Shown: positions 10,141 to 22,335, numbered from the stretch's first letter. The stretch is 64,000 nt of DNA from Ascarosepion bandense (GCA_037127315.1 JBBBDQ010001294.1:2567001-2631000); one strand, 5' to 3'. Program-made: numbers and translations. Notes: a model not told the origin generated them from the sequence alone.

Positions 10141-11689
10141 AAGAAATATAAACAAATCAAAAGGCCAAATGCTTGAAAAAGTAGGAATTTAGCTCTAGAA
10201 AAAAATATTTATGCATGGCCTGCATGCTCAAGTGTAAGAAATTATAAGAATATATTCATCACTATCAAAAAAAAGAAACTTTCTTAAAAAATATTGTTTA
10301 CTATGAAGTCCTATAAAATTAAATTAAATTAAAGAAATTATTAAACCATGAAAAGGATTTTTGTTAAAGTATTTTTTCAAACAAATCAGCTTATTCAAAT
10401 TTCATTGATTGGTTTGTGAAATTAAATGTAAAGTAGAGTTTGTAAATCTCAGCAAAAAATGCTAGCAATAACTTCAACAATACTAAACACTGTAATAGTT
10501 TCAATGTATCTCAGAGTGTTGCAAACAAATTCTAGTATGGAAAAATGCTGCAAACCTTTGTTTCAACCCAATGAACATCTATTAATTTTCATTGATATTC
10601 ATCAGGCTAGTCTTAAGTTATCTTGTGAACATATCATTACATAAAAGGAATGCCTGAAACACCCTCTTCCTGTTGGACTCTAAACTATGAAAAGGGTAAC
10701 TGTCAATTAACATTTTATTCATTTTTTATTTTAATCTCAGATTCATACAAGAATACTTGAATACAAAATCTACCAATTGATTTGCAATTTCTGCCTTCTC
10801 TTTGTAAAAAGAAAGTAACAAAAATAAAAAAAATAAATGAAGGTTACGTGATTCCAATATTGACTGGCTGACATTATCAATTAAATCATCCCAGGAAATA
10901 TAAACAAAAAGTCTTTGCCAATCTGATGTTACTCTCTTTGGTTGAATATGTGAACCCTGTAGTTTAGAATCGCATGTCTGTATAGATGTATGCATGTGGA
11001 ACATTTTGAAAATCAAAACAGTCTTTGAAAAAATGGAGAAAGAAAGGAAAGAAAAGAGCCATTTGTGAAATTGCATTTGAATACATATTAATTTCATGCT
11101 ATAAAGATATTATCTCAATCGGGATGTCTAGGAATGGGAATGTTTCGTTTTTTTCATTTTGATTATTTTGTTATTTGGTATATGTTGATTATTTTCTTAA
11201 TTGAAAAATTGAAAAAAGACTTTGCTGTTGCCAGTTTTATTTTAGTTTTTCTATTTAATTTCATGATTTTATTGTTACTTGTTTATTTTATTAATTATTT
11301 TATTAATTATAGCCAGTATTACAGAATATGGATAAAATAAATCACAGATATTACATAGTGATGTTACTTTTTTTAATTTGTTCCCTTTAAAGATTTTTAA
11401 CATTTAACTGTTTTTTATCATATTTTTTAAAGATGAACTATTTCAATAATTTCTCGTGCAATTTACAACACTTAAAGGAAAAGAGAAACTCTAAACACAA
11501 AAAATATTAAAAAACACTTCAGCTATATTCATAGGCATAAAGCCATTACTGAGGTCCATGAATACAATAAGTTAAATAATTGTTATCCATATTATTAAAA
11601 TTTGGAATGAATTGCTCTTACTATTAACAATAAGAAAAAGACACAATAATATAAATAAGGTGACACAAAGATTATAAATTAAGAGACAC
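10141..11689. other. AT-rich intergenic DNA, nothing recognised
   Basis: About 1.5 kb with only short chance open frames on both strands. No element ends were identified. Confidence 0.5.
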
Positions 11690-12045
11690 AAAGAATATAA
11701 ATGAACTAAGATAAAGTGACATGACTTGTTCTAAGTAAACTGAGAAAGAGAGACAGATAGACAGACAGACAGTTAGACAGATGGTCTAAATAAACTAAAA
11801 GAGAGATACATTCTAAATAAACTGTAAATTAACTGAGAAAGAGACACATTCTAAATAAACTGAGAAGAAGACACTGTTTAAATAAACTGAAAGTAAAACG
11901 GGATTTAAATAAACTGAGAGAGACACACATTCTAAATAAACTGAGAAAGAGACATGGTCTAAATAAACTGAGAGAGAGACACATTCTAAATAAACTGAGA
12001 GAGAGACAGAGTCTAAATAAACTGAGAGAGAGACAACAAAAGTAT
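11690..12045. repeat. Minisatellite, about 27-32 bp unit (AAATAAACTGAGAGAGAGAC)
   Basis: 'ctaaataaactgagaaagag' recurs about ten times with unit length drifting between about 27 and 32. The left part includes a short (GACA)n run at about 11750-11780. Confidence 0.8.
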
Positions 12046-12391
12046 CAACAATCTGACCAAGAAACTTTTTAAAAATCTACAAAACATATAACAAATCTAA
12101 TCAGAATTACAATGTTTTAAGATCAGACTTTGTGTAAATTTACAACCCTGCTAATTCTTGTGCAAGAAATGTTTCTCTTTGGTCTTTGAGCATATATATA
12201 TATTATTAATTTAAATGTTACATTTAGTGGCTACCCTTGTTTGAAATAGATGCTCTGTTTTTATTTTTAACTGTGTATTATGTCTATTGGCCTGTGCATT
12301 GGAGAAAACTTGATAATGAAAATGTGCTCTTTGGTATATTTCATTTCTCTATCAAGTTTTCTTGAGTGTGCAAAACACAAAAAATACTCAT

Positions 12392-12612
12392 AATCAGTCA
12401 TAAGTGACATATGTGATACATGGTTGGGCAATCATGTCCTAAAGGAGACATGACTGACTTGGCAGATTTTCCTGCAGTAAGCTGCCATTAATTTCTGCAG
12501 TAAAGTGGTTGCCAACCAAGGCTATAAAACCCAATTTGTCCTGCTATTTAATGTTGGAGGGAGAAGTAATAGAATTATACTTTTTCCAAGACTATTTGTG
12601 CCTGTGAATGCA
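12392..12612 (-). mobile_element. SINE-A, head-truncated
   Basis: The 3' end and body of SINE-A read on the minus strand. The copy stops before the tRNA-like head, where 'gaatgcaac' joins unrelated sequence. It is followed by (GATA)n at about 12721-12768. Confidence 0.75.
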
Positions 12613-12715
12613 ACATGATAGGTATGAACAAACCTTGATAGATTATAAATTAAGTCAACATAGATATGTACAATCAAGCCTAGATGGATATATATGAATA
12701 AGCCAAGATAGATAA

Positions 12716-12723
12716 GAACAAGA

Positions 12724-12766
<43 letters not shown>

Positions 12767-12772
12767 TGAACA
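12716..12772. repeat. (GATA)n microsatellite
   Basis: About 12 copies of 'gata', flanked by degenerate relatives ('gatatgaacaagcc'). Confidence 0.9.
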
Positions 12773-12790
12773 AGCCTACATTGATAGATA

Positions 12791-13095
12791 TGTTAGTTAA
12801 GTGCCATACACGATATATGTTTGGGCAATCATGTCCCAAAAGAGACATGATTGACTGTGCAGAAGATTTTCCTGCAGTTGGTTGCCATTACTTTTTGCAG
12901 TAGACTCGTTGTCAACCAAGGCTATAGAAACCAATCTGTTCTGCTGTTTAACCCATAGCTGTAAGGAGAAGAGAGGGAATGATACCTTTCCCAAGTGTAT
13001 TTACATGTAAGTGAATGAAAGGAATTCAACTGGAATTTCAACTCTTCTGTCCAATTTCTCATTCTGAGCCAGTATCCTCTGCAACACAACATAGT
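12791..13095 (-). mobile_element. SINE-A, near full length
   Basis: A second SINE-A only about 180 bases from the previous one, in the same orientation. Body and tRNA-like head are both present, the head decayed by transitions. Confidence 0.8.
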
Positions 13096-13465
13096 CATAA
13101 TACACAACTGAAAATAAAAATAGTGCATCTATTTCAAACAAGAGTATCCACTAAAAATAATGTTTGAAGTCATAAAAATGATAGTTTAAAAATAAATCAG
13201 TTCCTTCTTTAAGAATATCTTATCTCTATCTTTTCCACAAGTAAAGTAATAATGTCACTAAGATGCAGAGGGTTACAGAGTCCGAAAGAGAATGGAAAAA
13301 TTTTAATATGTTGAATGAAAGAAAAGGAAAATAAAGGAACAAGATTCAGGAAAACAAAAGATGATAATTGATGTAATATTTCAATTTTTGCAGTGAAGAA
13401 ACCACAGATGAGAAAAGAAACTATTAGAACAAAACTGACGAGCTAGTTCAACAGTAAAACAGAAT

Positions 13466-13905
13466 TATATTCTTTCTAAAATCAGATCTACTGATTAATG
13501 CTACACTTTTTTCTACCACTGGACAAATGTGAACATTTCGAATTCCCAAAACTGGATTAAAAGTCTATCAACTGTGCAAGGCTTGGTAATATATCTTCAG
13601 TTTACTAATGCACCCTAAAAAATAAGTAACACAATTCAGAAATTTCACCCAAATATCACCCGCCTAAAAAAAACAAAATTAAAAAAGGACATAAAATCCC
13701 ATGAAATTGACATTTGATATTTGGACAGCATCTTGGCCCAGGTTCACAGACTTTGTTGGAAAGCAACTTCCCCTCTCCAAGAGACATTAGACTCAGGCCA
13801 GCTAGCCATAGAATGTCACCCCAGTAAATCACACCTTATCCCCAGTCTTCTTCCGTACTCTTTCACCTTTACAACTCCACTTAACTCTTTTTTCTTCTTT
13901 TTTTA
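13466..13905. repeat. Left unit of a direct duplication flanking a minisatellite
   Basis: Aligns with 14127-14555 along its whole length ('cccaaaactggattaaaagt' versus 'cccaaaactgaactaaaagt', 'gatatcttcagtttact', 'catagactttgtcgg'). Divergence is visible by eye but order is kept, so this is an old local duplication with period about 660. Confidence 0.75.
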
Positions 13906-13911
13906 AGAATG

Positions 13912-14115
13912 CACCACAACACACATCCAGCACCACAATGCACATCCAGCACCACAATGCACATCCAGCACCACAACGCACATCCAGCACCACAACGCAC
14001 ATCCAGCACCACAACGCACATCCAGCACCACAATGCACATCCAGCACCACAACGCACATCCAGCACCACAACGCACATCCAGCACCACAATGCACATCCA
14101 GCACCACAACACACA
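13912..14115. repeat. 19-bp minisatellite, about 10.7 copies
   Basis: Perfectly phased 19-bp units 'caccacaaygcacatccag'. Units differ almost only at one CpG-derived position (acgc, atgc, or acac in the end units). Because 19 is not a multiple of three, all frames on both strands are open and look like repetitive proteins ('CALWCWMCVVVLDV' on the minus strand). These are artefacts. Confidence 0.95.
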
Positions 14116-14126
14116 TTTTACACTTT

Positions 14127-14555
14127 ATTCTTCCTAAAATCACATCTTCTGATTCATGCCATACTAATGTTAACACTCCGAACACCCAAAACTGAACTAA
14201 AAGTCCATCAGCTGCACAAAGCTCAGTGAGATATCTTCAGTTTACTCACACACTCAAAGCAAAAAAAATGTAATACAATCCAGAATTTTCCCCCACTAAT
14301 ACCCACTCCCACCTAAAGAAACAAAATAAGAACTGGAGCCTAAGAAATCACATAAAAGGCCATCATAAAAGAGACATTCAGAATTGAACATCATCTTGGC
14401 TGGAGTTCATAGACTTTGTCGGAAAACAACCTACTATCTCCAAGAGACATCTTGCCAAAAGACATCTCCTCAGTAAATTCCATCTTATCCCCCTTCTCCT
14501 TCCATACACTTCACCAGATGCCTTTTACAACTCTGCTTATCTCTTTTTCAATGAG
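14127..14555. repeat. Right unit of the direct duplication
   Basis: Partner of 13466-13905. The minisatellite sits exactly at the junction of the two units. Confidence 0.75.
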
Positions 14556-14659
14556 AGGCATCTACATTGATTTATCATTTGCTGTACTTTACGTTAATAA
14601 AATTATTTATTTCCTTATATTTTCATTGGTTCTTCTTTGTTCTACCACTATACACTTAT

Positions 14660-14727
14660 CATGATAACTGTGATACCTAGTTGCCCATCTAGTAGCACAC
14701 TTAAATTCATGCAATTTAGACACTTCT
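14660..14727 (-). mobile_element. LINE-2 short 3' fragment
   Basis: About 65 bases match the region just after the LINE-2 stop codon ('gaatttaagtgtgctactag' on the minus strand). Confidence 0.45.
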
Positions 14728-17290
14728 TCTTCTTCTATGTGCCCTGTCCTTTCAGGACGTAGGCGGTCATGGTTCTCCACGTCTTCCTATCCCTTGTAGC
14801 TCCTAGTATGTTTGTTCCCGTTACTCCTGTCAACCCCCATTCCGTCAACCACCTGATCAGGCCCTGCAAATATGTTATCCGCTGCCTTCCTCTGTCTCTC
14901 TTTCCTTCTATCTGGCCAGTCAGTATCAGGTTCTCCAGGCTCTCCTTTCTCATTGTGTGTACCAGGAACTTCAGTTGTCTCTTCCTGATGCTCAGTATCA
15001 ATTTCCTCTTTGTTACCATTCTTTTCAACACCTCATTGTTGCTTGCATGTTCAGTCCATGATATCCGCAGCATCCTTCTGTAGAACCACATTTCCGCTGC
15101 TTCCAGTTTTGTCCTCATTTTCGATGATATTGTCCAGCATTCGCTACCATATTGAAGAACTGACATCACATAGCAGTCCAGCACTCTTTTCTTTGTTTCC
15201 AGTGAGATTTTCCTATGTGTTAGTATTTTGCTTAGCTTCTGGAACGCGTCCTTTGCCATGCCAATTTGCCTTCGGATCTCCGTGTCGCACTTTCCATCTT
15301 CAGTTAGAACACTTTCTAGGTATTTAATTTTTTGTACTTGCTTGATTCTGGTATCTCCCACATTTATTTGGCATTTTGGGTTGTACCTTTTGCTGATGAC
15401 CATGCACTCAGTTTTCTTAATGTTTATTTGTAGTCCTTTTTTGTCGCTCTCCACTGCTACCTTCTGTATGAGGTCTTGTAGTTTACTTTCTGTGTCCGCA
15501 ATCAGCACTGTATCGTCTGCGTACCTTATGTTGTTCAAGTTGTGTCCTCCAACAACAAATCCTGGCATGTCATCAGGGTCCTCAAGATATTCTTGATGTA
15601 CAGGTTGAACAAATCTGGTGACAAAACACATCCTTGTCTTATGCGTCTTTCTATCTTTGTAAATCTACTGAGATCGTTGCCTGTCCGTATGCAGGCCATT
15701 TGCTGCCAGTAGAGATTCTTGATTACTCTTAAATGTCTTTGCCAAAAATGTCGAGGCTTCCGAGCATCTCCATCAGTTCTTTGTGTTGTATCTTGTCGAA
15801 TAGCCAATGAGACATAAGTACAAATCTTCCTTCATTTGTATTGCCCTTTCGGAGAGCATCCTAATCATGAATATGGCCTTCCTTGTTCCTGTGTCTTTGA
15901 CGAACATGCACTGTTCCTGCCCTATCTCTGGCCTGATTTTACTTCTCGCTCTATTCATCAGGATTCTGACAATCAGTTTTGTAATGTGGCTCATTAAGCT
16001 GATAGTTCTGTGTAGTTCACACTCGTTTTCACCTGGTTTCTTCGGCAGTGTTATAAATATCAACTTGCATAGGTCGTCTGGTATTATTCTGCTGCTATAA
16101 ATTTCGTTTATTATAAATTTTGTTTATTATGTCGGTAATTTTTTCTATGCCATATTCTTCTAAGGCTGTCAGCAGCTCTATCACTGGGCCAGCTGCTTTG
16201 TTTCTGTTCATTTTGGCCATTGCAGCTTCCACTTTGGATTTTAGTATTCCATCCATCTCCTTGTTTATTCTCAGTTAATTCAAACTTACCACATGCAGAC
16301 CACTGACAGTTGAGAAAATTTCTAAGGTCATACCAAATTTGCTCTGTTTTATGTCAGTCTGTGGCTACCAGTAAATTGCAGAGTTTGTTAGAGAGAGCGA
16401 GAGAGAGAGAGAGGCAAGTGTCCAGTACTCAGGTAGAGGGTGGGGAGAAAATGGCTGTGTTCAAAGAGTAACGGACTTCAAAAAAAAATATTTTTCATTG
16501 GAATGTGACATTAGCTGGATAACAGAAAACTTTAGACCCTATATGCCGAAACGGCCTTTAAACCAACAATTTAGCAGAATTAATGAGTAAAAAACAAATA
16601 TGGTAGAATGAATTAGCAGAAAATTTAAACTTACCATGTGCAGACCACTGAAAGTTGAGAAAATTTCTAAGGTCATACCAAATTTGCTCTGTTTTTCCAA
16701 GTTATGTTGGTCTGTGGCTACCAGTAAATAGCAGAGTTTCATTTGTTCCTTATCTCCCTGTGGAGTTTCTTGTAATCTGCTCCATGTCTTGGCATTAATT
16801 TTTGTCTCCTTTGCATCATGTGGAGGATCTCTTTGGTTATCCACTCATTTTTTTTTCTGCGTCTAATTTCCTTTAGGGCTATGTTATTCGCTGAAGTCAC
16901 CATCGCTTCTTTTAGTGACTCCCATTTTGAGTGCTCTTTTCCAATATGTTCTTCATATTTCTTTCTCACACTGTTATTGTATTCTTTCTGCAGGGTGAGG
17001 TCATTCTCTAGCATGTCGTATTGTAGCCTTGGTGATGTGCTGGGCTTCTTCAGTCTTCAGAGTTTCACCCTTAGTTTGCAGATGACTGGGATGTGGTCAC
17101 TTCTGCAGTCGGCACCAGGGTATGTTTTGCATTGGACCACCGTGTTCCTGAATCTCTTGTTTATAGTTATATAGTCTATTTGGTTCTTCGTGTTGCCTCC
17201 TGGGCTTCTCTATGTCCATAAACGTTGTGGGTGTTCTTGGAACCAGGTGTTTGTAATTACCTGGTCATTGGCTGAGCACCATTGGACCCA
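14728..17290 (-). pseudogene. LINE-1 (RTE/BovB-like) retrotransposon, 5'-truncated, interrupted
   Basis: This minus-strand element encodes, in order: the end of an APE-type endonuclease ('NQIDYI' near 17.18 kb, 'GADCRSDHIPVI' near 17.10 kb); a lysine-rich linker (16739-17014); and reverse transcriptase in several frames: 'FITLPKKPGENECELHRTIS' (about 16.06 kb), 'IRQGCVLSPDLFNLY' (about 15.62 kb), intact YADD at 15512-15523. A long C-terminal frame follows to 14735 ('ALEYGSECWTI'-type, 'EMWFYRRMLRISWTEH', 'KGQGT' then stop). The 3' tail is (GAA)n. Frameshifts lie near 15.8, 15.6 and 16.1 kb, and about 470 bases of foreign or duplicated DNA interrupt the linker at 16262-16738. It is therefore dead, but its open C-terminus makes it the youngest-looking LINE-1 copy here. 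The clade call rests on similarity of the C-terminal motifs to RTE/BovB elements as I know them. Confidence 0.8.
16262..16738. repeat. Inserted block with about 110-bp direct repeats
   Basis: 16283-16390 and 16628-16736 are near copies ('cagaccactga', 'gagaaaatttctaaggtcat', 'accaaatttgctctgttttt', 'gtctgtggctaccagtaaat'). Between them lie a (GA)n run and about 220 bases of unknown origin. The block sits between the LINE-1 linker and reverse transcriptase and does not translate as LINE sequence. Confidence 0.6.
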
Positions 17291-17449
17291 TTTTTCTCCT
17301 TGTTCATTGCACTCCCCTCAAAACAATTGCCACAAATAAAGAAAGACAGAGAGAAGCCCTCTCATGTCAGTGAAAAAGTAACTGAAGTCAAGATAGCAGG
17401 TCAGATGAGATTACATTACAGACCATTCTTTAATTTTTTTCTAGGACCT

Positions 17450-18515
17450 CGAGATATATATATAGCAGGAGTGCCAGACCAGATATGGCAGCAGTATTGA
17501 GTGCACAGATGAATGATAGATTGATATATATATAAGAAGGATTCTGACGGGAAGAAGTGTCTGGTATGACACAGTGAATCAACTTTTCCCTACAGTAGTC
17601 CTAGCAGTTAATTCATTATAATCTCTTCATTTCATGTCAGCAGAAAATGTGAGCCCAATAAGACACGAGTGTTGTTCTCGTGGAGTTTAGTATCAGCCAT
17701 ACTGATGGCAAGCAGAAAAGGCTCTCAAGTAGTGATTATATAGAAGTAAGGAGGTGGTTAATGCTTTTATGAATTGGCCTTGAGTGAAACATAACCAAAC
17801 TTTCTATAACTTACAGGTTTTATCCAGAATTATTGGAAGACTGTCAGAAGATGAATTTGTGGAAGAATAAAAGTCTACCTTTTGTATGGTTAAATAGAAA
17901 TTTATTAATAGAACAGAATAACATGAATTGGTAGAAGTCAATGTTCAATGAGAAACAGTATTAAGAAGTTAAGGGTATCAAGAGTTCATAGTAGTTGTAT
18001 ACTGGAGCAAAGAATGAATTGTAAATTTTAATACATCTAAAACAAAACTACATTCATTTAACTGTAGTGAACTTCAAATGCTAAGCACTAACTCATTGAT
18101 TTTGTTAAAAATAAACAAATTTACTCAAATTTACAAAACCTTTGCTTAGCACACATGCAAAAGTGAATCCAAAAACAAAACTCATTAAATTTCACATGTC
18201 GATGTGAAATATTTTTCAGCCAATAGAAAACTAAGAAACATCTAAAAATAATTTTTTTCTGATGATTGAAGATTATTTTGTATACAATTGATTGAAGGTC
18301 ATTTTTGAGAGCAGTTGGTAGTTTTACTTTGTTAGATCTATTGGCATTGCTGTTAAGATTGGAGTAAACAGTTGTGTCATCTGTGTAGATACCTAGTTAG
18401 TAACTGATGACATCGGGAAGGTTGTTGATGAAGGTTAGAAACAGTTTAAATCTGAGGATAGACCCCTAGTGGACCCCTGCATTAATAAGAAGTGAACTAA
18501 GAGCCTGATCATTCA
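17450..18515 (-). pseudogene. LINE-2 reverse transcriptase relic
   Basis: Minus-strand fragments read 'FLTFINNLPDVISY' near 18.42 kb, then 'IYTDDTTVYSNLNSNA' (catalytic FADD replaced by YTDD-like). Near 17.56 kb there is 'VDSLCHTRHFFPSESFLY', matching the C-terminal part of the 9.1-kb copy. Many stops; endonuclease and tail absent. Confidence 0.6.
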
Positions 18516-18521
18516 ATTTTT

Positions 18522-18580
18522 TCTTTAATCATTTCATCCCAAGCAAGGCAGTATTGCCACTGATGTGCAGGGGGCTACAT
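18522..18580 (-). mobile_element. LINE-2/SINE-C terminal tail
   Basis: The 55-base terminal signature (plus strand 'tcatcccaagcaaggcagta', 'ccactgatgtgcagggggct') occurs alone here. It could come from either the LINE or the SINE that shares it. Confidence 0.6.
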
Positions 18581-18814
18581 GTTACACAAAAAATGATGTT
18601 GATACGCATTTGCATTTTATGTGTATTATTTATAATTACTAGCTGTCTTTTTGCTACATGTTAATATTTCTCCTGTTTGCTACATGTTATTTACTTTTAT
18701 TGCTATTACTGAAATATTCACAGTATGTAAATGATACATAAACCAGATGTTATTTAACTAGAAATAAAACTGAATCTAAAGTATTATCTTAGAGATGAGT
18801 TTAGTTGATAAGGG

Positions 18815-19260
18815 CATGGGATAAAAAAGAAAAAAAATTGGAAATTGATGGGTTATCTAAAAGATATATAAGAGAAAGAAAGAGAAAATAAACAGGGGAG
18901 AAAAGAGAGAGAAGAGAGAAGAAAGTTAAAAAATTAAAAAGAAGAAAAAAGTAAAGAAATGCCTAAAAATAAAACAGTAAGAAGAATAAAAGAAAGAAAA
19001 AAGATAACAAAGCTGAAAAAAAAAAAAGAAATTTGAAATTGATGGGTTATCTAAAAGCAGTAGAAGAGAAAGAAAAAGAAGATAAACAGAGGAGAAAAAA
19101 AGAGAGAAGAGAGAAGAAAGTTGAAATTAAAAAGGAGAGAACAGTAAAGAAATGCCTAAAAATAAAAATGGTAAGAAGAATAAAAGAAAGGAAAAACATA
19201 AAGAAGCTGAAAAAGAATAAAAAATGAAAGGATAAATGGATAAAAAAAAAGAAAAATGCA
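18815..19260. repeat. Purine-rich tandem duplication, about 205-bp period
   Basis: 'gaaattgatgggttatctaaa' at about 18840 returns at about 19035, followed by the same GAAA-rich run ('gagagaagagagaagaaagtt', 'agaaatgcctaaaaataaaa'). The Lys/Glu-rich open frame at 19033-19227 is low complexity only. Confidence 0.75.
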
Positions 19261-19759
19261 AGAAAAAGGAAAAAGAGGGAAAATAAATTTTAAAAAATGA
19301 AATAAATATTTAACAAAAGAATACAAAAAATGAAAAACAAAAACAGAATGAGTAAAAATAAAATGCAATAAAAAAAAAGATGGAAGTCTGAACTGTCTTT
19401 CCAGTCATGCAATTTCTTCCTGAAAGAACAAAGAATAAAGCTAGAAATGTTTTTTTGTCATTTCAAAAATAAAGACTATAGAAATGAACTAAAAAAATAT
19501 TGCTTTCTCTTTAAATTTCAAAATGGTGATTAAACAAATAGAAACACTAATGTTCAACTGGAATTATGATGATGAGTTGGTGATGTCGGAAGTAATAAGA
19601 ATTATTTTCATAGTGAATGTTATCGTAACAAAGACACTGATGATAATGGTAGCAGCCATCTTAACTGTGAGTAAATATCAGTGATGAGTTAGTTATTTTC
19701 TAAGCTTGATTTAGATGTGGCACAATTCTAATAGTATGTGGCAATCAGTAAGAATTAAA

Positions 19760-20190
19760 CTTATTTCTTCTTCTCTGCACTGTGTCCCTTCAGGATGAAG
19801 GCCTTCATGGCTTTTTACATCTCTCTATCCCTAGTAGATCTTAACATGCTTTTTCCTGTTATCCCTCTCAAACTCTGCTCTGCCATCTTTTTGATCAAGC
19901 TTGTCAATAATGTCACGCATTTCTTTCTTTCCCTGCTCTCTGTCCTATGAGTATCAGATTCTCCAAGCCCTCCTTCATCATTACATGTTCCAGGAACTTC
20001 AGCAGTCTTTTCCTGATGTTGAGTATTAGTTTCCTTTTCATTTACATCTTCTCCAAAACTTTGTTGCTGCTGACATGTTCAGTCCATGGTATCTTCAACA
20101 TCCTTCTGGTAGAACTACATTTTGGTTGCTTCATGTCTCTTCTTCATCTTCGAGGAGATTGTCCAGCATTCCCTAAATCTCCCTAAATCA
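19760..20190 (-). pseudogene. LINE-1 3' end relic
   Basis: The minus strand carries the LINE-1 C-terminal region and 3' end (plus-strand 'cttcaggatgaaggccttca', 'caggaacttcagcagtcttt', 'acatgttcagtccatggtat'). It matches 14.75-15.15 kb, with many differences and stops. Confidence 0.75.
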
Positions 20191-20289
20191 TAATTTTTCC
20201 AGCAGGACAAACTTGTTAACCATTTTACCAATTTGAGGTGATGATATGGTGATTTGCATAAATCTGAAGTTGGTGCAAATCATATTTTT

Positions 20290-21490
20290 CTTCTTCTGTG
20301 TCCCATGTTCCTGACCCTTCACAACTTCCTTTAGATCTAAGTAATATTTGTCTTTTTTGATATCTCAATAAGTTTGTTCAGTAGTGTTTTTACTCTGTCC
20401 TTACTGTCCTGTAAGTGTCAAATTCTCTACACCCATTTTACCTATTATTTATTTCAATTGTTTCTTCTGATTCAAAGAATACATATGTATTTTTGTTTCT
20501 TTAAAAAACATACATCCTGCCCAAGTTATTCACAGTACCCTTCTATAGAACCAATATCTCTGTTGCTTTCAGTCTTTTCCTCATCTGAGTAAAAGTTGTC
20601 TAGAATTCACTGATAAGATAAGTAGAATTGATATTACATTAAAATTTTTGTATCTAATGAGATTTTCCTCTTTTTTACTACATTGCTTAGCTTTCTGAAG
20701 ACATTTTGATGTCTCCAATTCATAGCTCATGTCTAGATATGATCCACTTACTTACAACTGTATGTCTATTTTTCTTACAATTGGTGCTTAGTCCTTTCTT
20801 TCTGCTTTTCTTTAGTACTTTGTTTAGGGGTTTCTGCATTTTTCTGTGCCTGCAATCATAACTGTGTTATCTTGTATTATTATGTCCACTGATAATAAAT
20901 CCTGGCTGGACTTCTAGTTTTCTCAAGATTGTAAAGGTTTACTAAATCTGGTGAGAAGATGCATCCTTGTCTTATGCTCCTTTTTATTTTTGATTACTTA
21001 CTCAACTCAGTTTCTATTTCTATGAAGCAGGTTTGTTCCCAGTAAATGTTCTGGATTATACTAATATTTAATAGCAGAACAACATTCTTTGCTTTATTTC
21101 TAACAATCTTTTTTCTATTTCTTAATATTTTGCTCAGCTTTTGGAAGGCATCTTTTACTATTCCAATATGTCTTCAGATTTCTGTGTCACATTTTCTGTC
21201 ATCTGCTTAAACACTTCCCAATTTTTTGTACTTGCTTGACTTTAATGTCTCCAATTCATAGCTGACATCTTGAGCTCTCTCTTTTGCTGATAATTGTAAG
21301 TTCTCTTTTCTTATAAATGGTAGTTAGTCCTTTCTTCTCACTTACTCTTACCTACTTTGTTGAGGTGTGTTTACCATTCTCTTTCTGCATCTGCCATCAA
21401 CATGATGGCATCTATGGCTCTTATGCTCTTAAGATTTTTTTCCACTAATAAAAATCCTGGTAGGATGTCTATTTCTCTTCAGATTGTGTC
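20290..21490 (-). pseudogene. LINE-1 relics, two successive pieces
   Basis: Two decayed pieces follow each other (about 20.29-21.06 and 21.09-21.49 kb). Both carry counterparts of the LINE-1 segments 'atgagattttcct', 'gcttagctttctgaa', 'taataaatcctgg' and 'gatgcatccttgtcttatgc'. The second repeats part of the first, so this is either two insertions or a duplication. No frame is intact. Confidence 0.65.
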
Positions 21491-21634
21491 ACCGTATCAT
21501 AATCACAAATCTCATAACCCATTAGGGTCTAAGGGGCACTACATTTACTGCAGCCATAGCAACAGTGGTGTTTCATGGGCAAGAGAGCCTGATGAAACTC
21601 AACACTCTCCAGGCTGATTTGAATTCAGAGTTTT

Positions 21635-21980
21635 CCTTTTTCTAGAGTGGTTGTCAAGTCTTTCCTACTATTTACTTGTAGCTAGGGAAGAGTAGAGGAA
21701 TTCCTACCTTTCCTAAGTGTATTATCACATACAATGGCTTGCAAAAGTCTACACCCACTTTGAAAAGACATTTTTCTAAGTTATATGATTTTAAGAATCA
21801 GTGTGAAATTTTTAAAATGTAATTTTTATATCAAAGAAAAGTGTGACGGAATGCTTATCAATCATTGGAATTGAAAAAATGTGCTATTTCCTGTTAAATT
21901 ATACAAAATATATAAATTTTCAAAGTAGGTGTAGACTTTTGCAAACTACTGTAAGTGAGTGTAATGAATTCCTCAATATG
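21635..21980 (-). mobile_element. SINE-A split by a MITE
   Basis: SINE-A body runs up to 'cctaagtgtattatcacata' and resumes with 'agtgagtgtaatgaattc' at 21954. In intact copies these two pieces are contiguous. The inserted element is listed separately. Confidence 0.65.
21732..21951. mobile_element. Tc1/mariner-type MITE, TA target duplication
   Basis: A 220-bp element with terminal inverted repeats of about 32 bp: 'caatggcttgcaaaagtcta' at the left, and the reverse complement of the right end reads 'cagtagtttgcaaaagtcta'. It is flanked by TA on both sides (21730-21731, 21952-21953). No coding capacity. The empty site is reconstructed by SINE-A itself. Confidence 0.8.
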
Positions 21981-22054
21981 AGTTGCTATTCAATGCATAC
22001 TACTTTGCCTCCATGTATAGGATAAATTACTATGCTGAAAATATATTTGCACTA

Positions 22055-22335
22055 TTTACATTGTTTGGACTGTTTTCTTCATCTTTATTGTCCATTTACA
22101 ATGTTTCACTTTATGTTTTTGTAAAATATTGAATTTTATAAAAATATCATCAATCCACTCTTCAGAAAAGCCAATATACAGATTGACTATTTTGCGTTTG
22201 TTTTGAAATTCAAACAAATATCACCTGAAGAAGACTGAAATATGCAATGTTTGAAACACTGTTAAAGTGACAATAAGGATGAGGCCAACAGTCTGAGCAA
22301 TATAAATAGTGAACATAGTTAGACTCAACATGGAG
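22055..22335. repeat. SINE-Y tail pieces, both orientations
   Basis: The minus-oriented piece at 22055-22110 ('ttacattgtttggactgttt') and plus-oriented piece at 22220-22315 ('cacctgaagaagactgaaat', 'gatgaggccaacagtctgag') belong to the SINE-Y tail family. Confidence 0.5.

Noticed and set aside
13829..14229. Cys/Trp- or His-rich repetitive proteins on both strands
   Set aside because: All frames are open only because of a 19-bp minisatellite; no start context, splice signals or non-repeat homology.
19033..19227. Lysine/glutamate-rich small protein
   Set aside because: Purine-rich low-complexity DNA duplicated in tandem; composition explains the open frame.
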